Of a stretch of DNA of 64,000 bases, positions 1-10,159 are shown one piece after another; the stretch's first letter is position 1; each line of letters opens with the position of its first letter. The notes beneath the pieces were generated by a model. That model was not told where the DNA came from. It ran no database searches and was given only the letters and a program-made list of their open reading frames with translations. Origin of the DNA: Eudorina sp. 2006-703-Eu-15. Taxonomy: Eukaryota; Chlorophyta; Chlorophyceae; Chlamydomonadales; Volvocaceae. Position numbers and translations under genes: made by a program. Where the stretch lies: positions 601,616 through 665,615 of the forward strand of contig BDSI01000060.1 of assembly GCA_003117195.1 (NCBI GenBank), written 5' to 3'.

Positions 1-352
1 GCAGGCAGGTCCCAACGGAAGATGTGCAGAGTAACGGAGGTCTGGCGTTGTACCGTATGTCCGGACCGTGCGACCCCGGGCCAGGCGCATCCCTGCGCCA
101 GGCGCGTGAGGGGCTGTATTTGACCGCTGGCGTGCGGCTTCCTACCGAACTACTCCGACGCTTCACGCACAGGGTTGACGCCGCCCGGTATCTGTGGGTT
201 CCTTCTTTCCCAGAGCACTATGTCCACCTAGGAGCATGTCGCATGTGTGACCGAGCCTCGGCAGCAACCGCACCCAGTGCTTTGAGGCCACGTCGTCACT
301 CTGCCCCCTCTTGTAATTTACCTCCCCGCCTGCCTCCTCTCCACCACTGCAG

Positions 353-3300
353 CCGCGTCTGGCAGAGCAGCTGCTGACACGGCTGCTGCTGGCGAGGTTC
401 AGCCCGGCCCTGGAGTCGGAGCCGTGGGTGCGGTCGCAGCTGTCGGCGTTCTTCAAGTCCTTCCAGGTGGGACCAAACCGCGGCCTGGGGCCCCATTAGG
501 GCTCACAAAGTACATTGCGGGATCGTTAAGTTGCTTGGCCGGGGTGCTTTGCGTTGCGTTAATGTGCGTCCCTTCTTGAAGTCCGAGTACTTACGATGCC
601 AGGGCTTGCCATCCCTCAATACCAAGGGGCGGAACGAACCCAGCACTTGGTAAAGACGCTCGCAACCCCGTCGCGGTATCCCAGGGCGAGGTGCCCAGCT
701 CAAGCGACAGCGTGGCTTGTAAGTGACGTGCAGATATAGCACAGCCCTTCGCGCAGAGAACACAGGGGACACGACTCGAACCTCGACGTGGATGGTCGGC
801 GCTCCCTCACCTTGGGATCATTACGTGATGCGAGCATGCGACCATGCGTGATACAATTCGGCTCACGCCATGTTTCCAAACCCTCCGGTTGTAAGCCGTT
901 ATAAGCCGCCCTTGTCTGCCTTCTCACGTTGTCCGCGATTCTTCTTGCTTTCCCTGTCATGCAGTTCCCAGCTTATAGACCGCCCTTGTCTGCCTTCCCA
1001 CGTCTCGCCTTGCAGGAGGCCGCCTCGGCGCCCGGCGAGGAGGGAGCGGTGCACCGCCGCATGCTGGCGGGCGCCTTCCTGCACACCGCCCGCTGCGCCA
1101 TGGCGCTGCCGGCGCCCGCCGGAGCACCCGCCACGGCCCGCGGCTGCGCCGCGCCTGCACTCATGGACTTCGCGGCCGAGCTGCTGGCCTCCTCGGCCGC
1201 AGCAGCCATCGCTTCGACCCCGCACGCACATGAAGACGCCGGTGAGGGCCACACGTCTTTGCAGGCTCGGACCAGAGCATCCGTGTACGGTCTGCTGCGG
1301 CGGGAAACCCGTCCCCCTGAACTGCAGCTGCGTACCCGTACCCCTTCTTACCCTTCCTCAGCGTACCCGTACCCCTTCCCGTCACATACACCGCATTCCG
1401 GACCGACTCCATGCGTAGGTCGGTAGTTACAGCAGCCCCCGTTCATCCACCATAGGCGGGGGTGGCAAGATTGTATTGCACCAATGCCGGTCCCTGCCCC
1501 GGGGCGCGGGGCCCCTGGCGTTTCCCTAGGTGACGAGGTGGTCTCGGGCAAGAGGGGCCCTGGAGCGGCCGACGCTGCCGACGCTGCCGACGCCGCGGCT
1601 GCCGTCCCCATCGCGGCCGACGCGGTGGTGGCGCTGTGCGAGCTGGTGCTTGAGGAGGTGGTCCGGCTGGCCTCACCCGGCGCGGCGTCCCTGGACACGG
1701 CTGAGGGTCGGGTGCGGGCCTACGGGGCGGAGCTGTGCAAGGTGCGTGGCGGCCAGCGACCCGTGCGGCCGCAGGGATTGTGACTTTAGGGAAGCCGTAC
1801 CGGTAACATACAAGCAGCACCAGTGGCATGGTACCCATTGCCTGACCCGGTACCAGCCCCGTGTCACTGATTGGCGCTCCGCTGTCGTGTGGCCCCCAAA
1901 CCCCGCAGACGCCCATGCGGCTCCTGCGCGGCCTGCCCCTCGCTGCGGCGGCTTCCTCACGCGCCACGCTGGACGTCATCCGCGTGCTGGCCTGGCGGGC
2001 CGCCGGGCGGTCGTGGCAGCGGGCGAGAGCCTGGTGAAGACGGTGGTGCCGGACACCGCCTACAAGAAGCTGCAGGTGCGTGGCAATCGTACCGTACCGT
2101 ACCTTACCTCCAGGGTATCGCCACGCACCCCTGGCAACTGTATGTATTTATCGAAGTCGCGTATTGAGTCTGGGACGACGGGCCCGTAGCGTGCCACAGC
2201 GTAGGTTTATTGTGTCAGCTTTCGAACCTACGGTATCGCTCGCTGCCCAGCTCCTTGTCGCGCGCGTGCGCCGTGCGGGTGTTCCGGGCGCAGGAGTTCG
2301 TTCGGGAGTTGGAGGAGCTGCAGCAGGTCAAGACCTCCCCGCTGAGCGACGCGGACGCGAAGACACTCCTGGAGGTACGTCATCTGGACTGCCAATCGGC
2401 CGCATATCTGCCCGAAAGCTTGGTTACTGATGCTGCTCCACCGCCGCGCCAGTGCCGCACCCGTACGGTCCCTACCTGCCTGCCTGCCTGCCCATATGCT
2501 CCGTGTCGCACCATTTCACGTCGTTTTATCGTCCGTTGCAGCTTTGTTTTACCGCCAGGCATGTGCACGTGACAGGGGCGTTATTCGTTCCGCGCCTTGC
2601 CAGTGTCATTCGAATTGTCAGTGTCATCCGAAAATTGCCCTTTCCGGGCATCGCGCGCAGCTGACGTGATGCGTGTGCTCCGCACAGGCGTGGCGAGGGC
2701 AGCTGGAGGAGAGGCTGGAGGAGCTGCCCTCCCTGGAGGATGTCACCGCGGACCTGGTCCCGGATGACGAGTGGGACACCCTCACCGCGGATGGTGACCA
2801 GCCGACAGCGTCGGGGGCAGCAGGGGCCGCAGGAGCAGGGCGGGGAAAAGCCGCGGCCCGGAAGCGCGGCGGGGCGGCAGCGGTCAAGACCGGCAACAGG
2901 AGCGGAGCCGGGGCGGCCAAAGGCCGCGGCGGTACGGCGACACGGTGCGTCGCGGCGAACCCCGTCCGTACCGTATCAGTGTGACTGGAACGCTCGTGGT
3001 GATCTGTTGCGGGTTGCTTGCCTTGCTGCAACCCGAACACATCGGTCGCCTTGCGTCGCCCTTACGTTTTCGGGACTCCATTGCAAAAGGCCCAGTGGGG
3101 GCCAGGGGTGACCTTCGGCGGCATTAACCCATGCCTGCGCGTGAGACCATGCCATCATGTCATGACACCGTAAATAGCAACAGCAGCAGAAGTGTCTGGG
3201 CCCGTTGAACCACCGGAATGGGGACCAGGGTCCACCATGTTGACGTGGCAGAGACCCGCCTTTGACATTTAAGATCACCCTTTGGAAGATAACGTCGGTC

Positions 3301-3714
3301 GCCCCCAACGCCTCTCAGGAGCGGCGGCAACAGCGGCAAGCGGACTGCCACGGGCACTGCCAGGAGCGGCAGCAGCGCCAGGGGAGCCGGCCGGCGGAGC
3401 GACACCCGCAACGCTGCGGACGCGGACTCCCACTCCGACAGCGAGGGGCGCGACAGCAGCGACGGCGATTTTGTCAGCGACGACGAGAGGCGACGGCCGC
3501 GGGCAGCGCCGCCGCCAGGGTCACGAAAGGCAGCGGCCGGCGCTCTGGATCCGGTGCGGGGGATCGACCGGCGTCATCCCAAGCCACCACCACCGCCACA
3601 ACGACGACGACGACGACGTCAGATGTGGGCAGCCAGCCCAGCCGGCGGTCATCGCGCTCTGCTGCCATCAAGGCCAGCGCGAGGCTGGAGGCGTTGAGGT
3701 CCGAGCGGAGCTGA
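353..3714 (+). CDS. Condensin complex subunit 3 (CAP-G)-like, 5'-truncated, multi-exon
   Basis: Likely C-terminal half of the HEAT-repeat subunit CAP-G of condensin, a nuclear complex that compacts mitotic chromosomes. Phase-consistent exons: 353-466, 1016-1241, 1530-1741, 1909-2075, 2294-2374, 2688-2944 and 3319 to about 3714. The first visible exon reads LLLARFSPALESEPWVR then SQLSAFFKSF, matching the CAP-G pattern in which a 'YFNP' helix is followed by a 'LRQ.L..FF' helix; the next exon continues with an amphipathic helix (HRRMLAGAFLHTAR). The tail is Ala/Gly/Lys-rich, then acidic Ser/Asp (SHSDSEGRDSSDGD), then basic (RRSSRSAAIKASARLEALR), as in CAP-G tails. Two frame conflicts exist: exon 1909-2075 starts in one frame and must end in another, and the last exon enters in the SDSEGRD frame (stop 3696) while the CAP-G-like C-terminus is in a second frame (stop 3714). 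Upstream exons lie outside the window. The CAP-G call is by pattern memory, not alignment. Confidence 0.58.
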
Positions 3715-4135
3715 TGCACAGGATGCACATACAGGCGGCAGCGGAGCTGTTGAAGCGCAAGGCAGGGGCCGTGCGCTGCATGGTGGATGGCCTTGTCTTC
3801 GGGGCTGGCAGACTGACATTCCTTCATGTACATATATGTGGTCAGGTACTGTACTGCGTGTTTTGGTTTCGCGGACGTTTGCGCTTGTTGATGTCGGGAA
3901 GGCGCATCAGATGTCAGGGTAGGTGCGGCCCCAGCCCACTGGCGTAGTAGCTAGACACGTGGTGCGCACGCACGTGGAAACGCACACGGCGGCGATTGCA
4001 ATGAAGCAGGCGCGCACGCATGGTCTTTGGTTACCGGTGTATCTGCTAGTACATGCCAACCGGGAAATGTTTGAAGCTTCTCACCTTCGCGCAGGGGCTC
4101 GACACTGGTTCGAAGGCCCCCTTGCAGTGCCTGTG

Positions 4136-4740
4136 CGTCTTTGGTTGTATGGGCGGGCATAGTCCCCGTCGTTTCGCAGCGTCCCGGCGCGTGCGAGTAT
4201 GCGCCTCCGTCGGCGGCAAGCTCTGGGGTACCTGTCTGGTACAATTGGTGACGTAACACTTGGTGACCCACCGACCCAAGAACCCAACCAAACGGGATGG
4301 ATAATGGCAACAGGGAGCTCCCGAGCCCGGCTACGTGTGCACCGGCCGTGTGCATGGGACAGCACTTTGCCGTACGTCCCGATACCGATATCCGCATTAA
4401 ACCCACCTCCGCCGGGCGCCTTCGGGCGGCCCGCACCAGTCGCTCCACCAACTGTGCCAGGACGGAGCAGCTCGATGGTGGGGCCAAGGAGCTTCTGGAG
4501 GGTGTTGCGCGGGGAAGAGCGCGGTAATAAAGGAGCCAACCGAACCACATTCGCATCGCGCGCGAGCATAATCTCATGGCTCGAGGCAAGCGGTTCGCAC
4601 CATAGCCAGCAGGCCGGTGCCTGCTGTTCGTCTTTGGTTGTATGGGCGGGCATAGTTCCCCTCCCCCGTCGTTGTGCAGCGTCCCGGTGCGTGCGAGTGT
4701 GCGCCTACGGTACCTCATGGGCCCCCGCTGGGGTACCTGT
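4136..4740 (+). repeat. Pair of about 100-bp direct repeats
   Basis: Copy 1 (4136-4235) and copy 2 (4629-4740) share the run from cgtctttggttgtatgggcg through a GTCCCGG..GCGTGCGAG core to ggggtacctgt, with substitutions and a few small indels. They flank the decayed OPR-like fragment, so the whole block may be an insertion or a duplicated unit. Confidence 0.7.
4284..4545 (-). pseudogene. Decayed exon/intron fragment of the OPR-like gene at 13.4-17.4 kb
   Basis: On the minus strand this matches 15597-15825, the part of the OPR-like gene that encodes ILVQLVERLVRAANGRLAE and continues into its intron. Here the protein reads VLAQLVERLVRAARRRPAE, the GAG|GTGGGT donor is kept, and the intron match continues (AAAGTGCTGTCCCATGCAC, then CCGGTGCACACGTAGCCGGG). 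The upstream part of the exon has lost the frame. No flanking OPR exons are present, so it is a gene relic. Confidence 0.65.
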
Positions 4741-4918
4741 AAGTGCGTAAACCCAGCGATGACCCTCACAATGACGGAGAGGGACCACTTTACGGCGCGT
4801 TATTATGAGCCGCCTGAGCAGTAGTAGCAGTAGTGACTCTGTGATTAGTAGTGATTCTGGCATCCGTCCAGAGATAGATCCGCCGCGGTTCCAATCCCGG
4901 CTCCCTCCCCGCCATGTG

Positions 4919-5140
4919 GTTCGGTCGGCGGGTCTGGCGCGGTTTCCAGGAGAGGCAATCCTGGCGCGCTGGTAACCTGGTATGGTGGCCGGTATGGCTG
5001 CATGAACCCCCCGCGGGTGATGGAGGATGGGTGCGCAGTCCTTGGTAGGGTTGATGGGATGATGCGCCGACGTATGTACGGGCTATCTGGGCCCGTTGGA
5101 ACACCCGCCGGTCGGGACTCGGGTCCACCTTGTCATGATT
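4919..5140 (+). repeat. Dispersed repeat family R1, copy 1
   Basis: About 220 bp shared with 18471-18660 and 25950-26188. Common landmarks are GGTTTCCAGGAGAGGC, GATGGAGGATGGGTGCGCAG, TCCTTGGTAGGGGTTGATG, ATCTGGGCCCGTTGGA and a 3' end GGGTCCA(C/T)CTTGT. Partial copies occur near 3193-3245 and 63795-63819. Probably a non-autonomous element or the 3' end of a retroelement; no coding capacity seen. Confidence 0.7.
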
Positions 5141-5739
5141 ACTAACGTATATAGTGTCAAATACTATCGCAGCCTTCATCTGCTGGCATTATTTTCGCCC
5201 GGATGGGAAACGCTATGAGTGTTGTGAAGAAATGTTACAGCAGTGGCCCCCGCACGCGGGAGGCCATCGTGGGCCATCATATTTTTGTGCTCCCGGCAAC
5301 AGGCAGGCCAGCCGAAGATGTGCGGGCGGGCCTGGTCCGTAGTAAGCGCGACGAAATCCCCGCGGAGCACCAGAATCGACACTCCCCTGCGAACCGCAAC
5401 AGACCCGCCTAAGTTGAGCTAGCGTAATCCAACTAACCCCAGAAACGCCGTACTTATCCAACCGGCAATTCCAACATCATACGAGTATGTAGAAATACTA
5501 GATACAAAATATATTTACGTTAAGAGATGTGCAGGGCCCTCGCCCGTGTGGCACACGGAATGCACCTGACACACTTCGGAACAACACAAACAAGCAATAC
5601 CGGCGCAAGTACATACCGGGCACGTATCAATACCCAACGCCCACCACACGGCTGGCGTGCGTATCACCCAGCGCTCGCTCATGCATGTGTGCCTCCATCT
5701 ATCCAGCCACTGATGGCAGGAAGCAAGGTGCGTGCTCAT

Positions 5740-8700
5740 CTAGGGCGATTCGAGGCGCCACATGCACTGCCACGCCCACGGGCAAGCGCTGATCGCCAGC
5801 ATTTGCCGCTCGCCGCCGTCCCACCAGAGGTAGCCGCCACTGTCAGAGCGGACAGTCGGGATGCCCGAGCTGACGGTGTTCCAAAGCTCATTGCCCGCAA
5901 ACACGTAGTTGTTGTTGGAGTTGCAGCCATACCTGCATGTCACGTACGAATGCATTACATGCACAGATAGAGACGCCAGAACCAGTGTTCAGTGCATATC
6001 GTTAGTGATTGATAAGGTACCGACCGGGCGAGATTCCGTCATCAGAGGGGGTGGCGGGGCAAGGGGTAACCCATCCACAAGCTCGACACGCCTCCCTGCC
6101 AAAATAGCAAACACCTCATTTGCAAAACAACCCCAGGCGTATTGCTCTATACTAATTTATCACTCGTCGTCGCGCCCGCCGGACAGATGGGCGTGGTGCG
6201 TGACGCGCACGTATGTACGGGATAATGTGCGTATCAATAACAGTCAGCGGCTGGTGGCATCGATAACAAACGCTTTACCCCTCTTCTCATATACCGTCAC
6301 AGTGCACACTATTATTATATTATCAATAAAAATGATTTCCTGGTATGAGTGTATGATTTATTCTTGATGTTGCAGTGGACCTCGTGGGTCATCAGTACAC
6401 AACACCAGGCATGTAACACGCACCAGCAGGTAACACTGTCTAAACTGTATGTCCAACTCTCCTAGTCTGCGCATTAGTTCCATCCGACGCAGCACCACTC
6501 ACAGGTTGACGCTTCCGCTGTTCCCTCCGCCCCAGAGGTTGAGGCAAAGCTTGGTGCCGGGAACCGCCAGCGCAAATTTGTTGGTGCTGCCGATGGGATA
6601 GGCGTAGAAGCGCGTCGCAGAGGTTCGGGACCCAGTGCCCACACAGCGCCAGGTGTTCGTGTCGCAGCGGACGAAGAGGTCTCGGTTGCCACCGCCGACC
6701 AGAATGCGCGGGGGCGTAGTCCTGCTCGCGATTCAGTTCAAAGGGCGGCGAGCGCGCACACGGTGTACACATGTCTGGTCAGGTTGGCTGCTGCGTAGCG
6801 TTAGGCTTGGCAGGGATCCCGAATGCACGATTAGGCAAAGCGCCGAACGAAGTATGTGTTTGAGAGCGAGCCGATGCTGAAGATAGGTGCGAGTCGCACG
6901 AGCAATCAAATCCGCAACAGGATTTCTATCAACGTGCTTGCTACGAACGAGCGAGGGGCATGTACGGAGGTCCATGTTCTGAAACCTGCCGGCTGCTACT
7001 CACGCAATGTAGTTGTCGGTGAACTTAGAAATCCAAGAGTAGTGGCTGGGAGTAATGGCCACAGCGCCGTTGGTGTCGGGGCTGCTGTTGGACAGCACAA
7101 AGCGAACATAATTGTCTGACGACGTCCAGAAGGATGAGCCGCTCTGGCCCTGCGCGCTGTCAAAGTACCACCTCGTCTCTGCAGCCCCGCTGCAGACGTC
7201 GGTGGTCACGGACGTCCTCTGGTACCACAATGTGCCATGCGGCTTATCACCTGCAACGACCGAACGAACGCAAGCAAGCAAGGACGCACGACGTACATAT
7301 AAGAACGAAGCGATCGATGCAGCGCGCGCGCATTTACTCGATGCTGGGTGATGATGTCCTGCTGTGAATCCGGCAGATGGGTAGGACTTGTATACACACG
7401 AATGTAGGTAAGCAACTCCAAGCAATCTGCCGCGTGGCTGCTAATGGGCACAGGCACACGCTGCTGCCGGTGTTTAACTTGCTACTACGCAACTATGTGG
7501 GTTGACATCGCGCGCGATCCAGCCGCCGCTACATACCGACGGCGACGCACCGGGATATCCCGCGCTGATCAAGGAATAGGAGGAGCGACCGCAGGTGTAG
7601 GTGTAGCCAAGGGATCCTGGATTTTTGTAGTGGTATTGTAGCTGCATCAACCCAATGTCACTCGACCAGTCGCCCTGCATGCAGGCAGCAGCAAAATAGC
7701 AGAACACATATGGACACCGGCAATCAGTAGTAACGAACTAAACGAACATGTATACTCTGACAGCTGTACGTCCGCAACAGCGAGGCACGCTCGCTCCATC
7801 CACAGACGGTCGCTTCCACAGACAGTGTAACCCAGCGGAGTTCCCTACAATTGCACGCACGCACGGCATCTCGAGAAGCCGTTTGCCGCGCCGTGTTACA
7901 GACGGTCGACCAAGGAGGTGATTCGCATATATATTCATGTATGCATGTTAATCGGCGGGCAAGGCATGAGAGCGTGATATGCAAGGGGCCGAGCAAATCC
8001 CGGAAATGCCCGTATGCCGGCCACGCACACAACCCCGCCCCTGCCTCAGCCCGTGGCCGCTTACGCTTTGTGTGTAGACGGTGAGCACTTCAGCAATGCC
8101 GCCATAATGCCAGCCGTACGGTGCCACATTCCCCCGATTATGGCCGGGAGCGACCCAAAAGTTGTTGTACCATCCCAAAGCACGCCTCTGATTGTAGTCC
8201 CAATTGAACAGGCAGTGGGCGGCCGTAAGCACCAGGCGACCGGTGCTGCCGATCAGAGAGCTACTGCAAGCGTAAGAGTTGGAAAAACTAAAGTATGCGA
8301 CAGCGGTGTACGGGTACGACACCGAGGTGATCTCGTAGCGATCATCACGTCCTTTGATCGCGTTATTCGCATGAGTGAGCAGATGGCGATGCATCGTCGT
8401 CATCAGGCGGCGGCGCGACGGAGCGCTGCTGCTGCTGCTGTTGCTAATGGTGTCGGTGTTATCGGTGCTGTTGTTTCCAACGCTGTTGGTATTGGTGGTG
8501 GTGCTGCTGCTGCTGGCAACAGCCCACGCAGCGGCGGGGAGGATGGGTCGGTGTACTTTCCAACCATAGTCTTCAATTCGCCGGAGCTCCAGACCTTCAT
8601 GTACATGTCCCCATCTGGGTAGGTCATGCGCAGTGAGACGGTGGGTCCGGCACCGCTGGTGAAGGTGTTGGCGCCTCCAGCTGCCTTGTCCTTGCCGGGC

Positions 8701-10159
8701 CGTTGGGAGGCTTGCCGCTGCTGGTCTGGTTTCTCCAGGGCAGTAGATTTCCTGTCAAGGAAGCCCGGGCGGCCTACGTAAACGAAGCCATCATCTGAAA
8801 AGCGTGTCATGGCCTCCGAAGTCACCCAGACCGTCGCCGGAGGTGGAGGGGTATTGGCAGGAGCAGCTCCGACACCTGCAGCACGCACGCAGGACGGATA
8901 TGTAAGCACGTCCGCTGAATAAGACGCACGTATATTGCTTGAAGAGCATACGGTAGTTAACTAGGAGGTTGTACGACATGCGGTGCCAGCGCATAGGTGA
9001 CCGGAATGCAGGAGCCGTCATGTGCATGGGACGTTGGACGACGTCAAGGCACTGAATGGGCATCCAGTATGTTCATTAAGAACTATGTCTATTTCTGGTA
9101 GTGCGTCGTGTGTATCGGCAATGTAGAGTTCACACACACATTGCCTAAAAGTGTCCCCTCACCGATCGGCCTTGAAGATACATCGATGAATACAATATTA
9201 AGGATGTTACAGCGGACCCCGCGGGTCATCGGTGACAGCCATCGGCGATGAATGCATACGCACCTTGCTTCGCAGTGGTCTTGGCGACTGTGGCAGCCGG
9301 CTCCGGGATCAGCCTTGAAAAGTCTGGCGTCTTAGCGCCACTACCGCCAAGGATTGCTGATGAGCCCTCCGTGCGTCGAAAAGCCAGGCCACTGCTGTCG
9401 GCTGCGGCAGCGAGCTTGACGTCCCGTCCCAGCTGGCAGCGAGCCAGGCATTCATTGTAGAAGAAGAGGCCACTGCTTACATCTACGACTGGCACGTAGT
9501 CCAGGCGGCACTTGGTGCAGCGGTCAGAAGTAGGCGCAGCAGCAGGAGCGCTGCCAGTTGGTGACGCTGCTGCCGTACGGCCTGTTTGATACACGCAAAC
9601 ATGAGTTTTGCTTTGCATGAATTTTGCATGCACAGACGTAATGAGGACTACAACCAACTCTCTGCTGTATCGGCCCATAGGCCGACGGATCCGTCCCCCA
9701 CTGCTACGAACCCTAGCAACCTTCCGAACCCTAGCAACCTTCCGTATTACGCCGTGCACGCAGGCCACGCCCGAGGTCTTGGCTGGTGTCCGAACGGAAT
9801 ACGAACGACATAAGACGAATGCCCGCACCTCATACAGCTACTGCTGTGTCTCTGTATGTCCAGACCGAACTAGCTATCCATCCAGCCATCCCCGGGGGCC
9901 CCGAAACGCCATGCCTCGATGCTGTAGATGCTCACTTCTTAGTACGAAGCTTTCTTTAGATGCACGTAGGGCTACCCACTTGGCATGTACGTGCGACCCA
10001 CACGCATGCGCGCAGCAGTAAAGCTTACTTACTTGTAATTGCAATGGCCGCGAACAAGAAGATGACCGACACGACCGTTGTTGACGTATGGAAGCGAGCG
10101 ACGACATGATGATGCACCGGTGGGCGAACACGGCCGTTGTACCTGCTGCTGGCATCCAT
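5740..10159 (-). CDS. Secreted S1 serine protease with Kazal-like and ricin-type trefoil-like modules
   Basis: Extracellular or secretory-pathway endopeptidase. Exons (minus strand): 10159-10033, 9581-9264, 8875 to about 8600, about 8560-8065, 7844-7770, 7674-7551, 7250-7004, 6721-6503, 5932-5740; apart from the third/fourth boundary all junction phases agree. Exon 1 begins ATGGATGCC and carries a basic stretch then a hydrophobic signal/anchor (VVSVIFLFAAIAIT). Exon 2 has a Kazal-like motif (CRLDYVPV...FYNECLARC) lacking the Cys of canonical PVC. A Ser/Thr/Asn-rich linker leads to the catalytic domain: His in LTAAHC, Asp in SSDIGLMQL, Ser in GQSGSSFW, and the V8-like AGYPGDKPHGTLWY across a splice junction. 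The last two exons give a ricin-type trefoil-like segment (CLNLWGGGNSGSVNLYGC; its QxW position is replaced). Stop TAG at 5740. The propeptide-like region (TVWVTSEAMTRF...) is not recognised. The boundary between exons 3 and 4 changes frame near 8580 and is unresolved. Confidence 0.85.
6369..6399 (+). repeat. Dispersed repeat family R2, degenerate copy
   Basis: gttgcagtggacctcgtggg then tcatcagtaca, a diverged version of the motif at 9206-9238; it lies in the last intron of the protease gene. Confidence 0.5.
9206..9238 (+). repeat. Dispersed repeat family R2, copy
   Basis: gttacagcggaccccgcggg followed by tcatcggtgacag; the same 33 bases with one substitution recur at 47718-47750, and an inverted partial copy lies at 43461-43484. 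It sits in the second intron of the protease gene. Probably the conserved end of a small transposable element. Confidence 0.65.
9702..9740 (+). repeat. Short tandem repeat
   Basis: Two copies of a unit of about 18 bp, cgaaccctagcaaccttc, in the first intron of the protease gene. Confidence 0.6.

Larger units (their letters stand above)
3715..5739. other. Intergenic region rich in repeats
   Basis: No gene is supported between the CAP-G-like 3' end and the protease 3' end. It holds a direct repeat (4136-4235 and 4629-4740), a decayed OPR-like exon (4284-4545) and one copy of a dispersed repeat (4919-5140). Open frames here are short and lack splice or domain support. Confidence 0.6.

Noticed and set aside
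7770..7844. GYTVCGSDRLWMERACLAVAD resembles a second Kazal domain (motif shown in part: VCGSD...ACLA)
   Set aside because: The segment lies between the catalytic His and Asp exons in the expected position of the S1 fold, is only 25 codons, and lacks the remaining Kazal cysteines.
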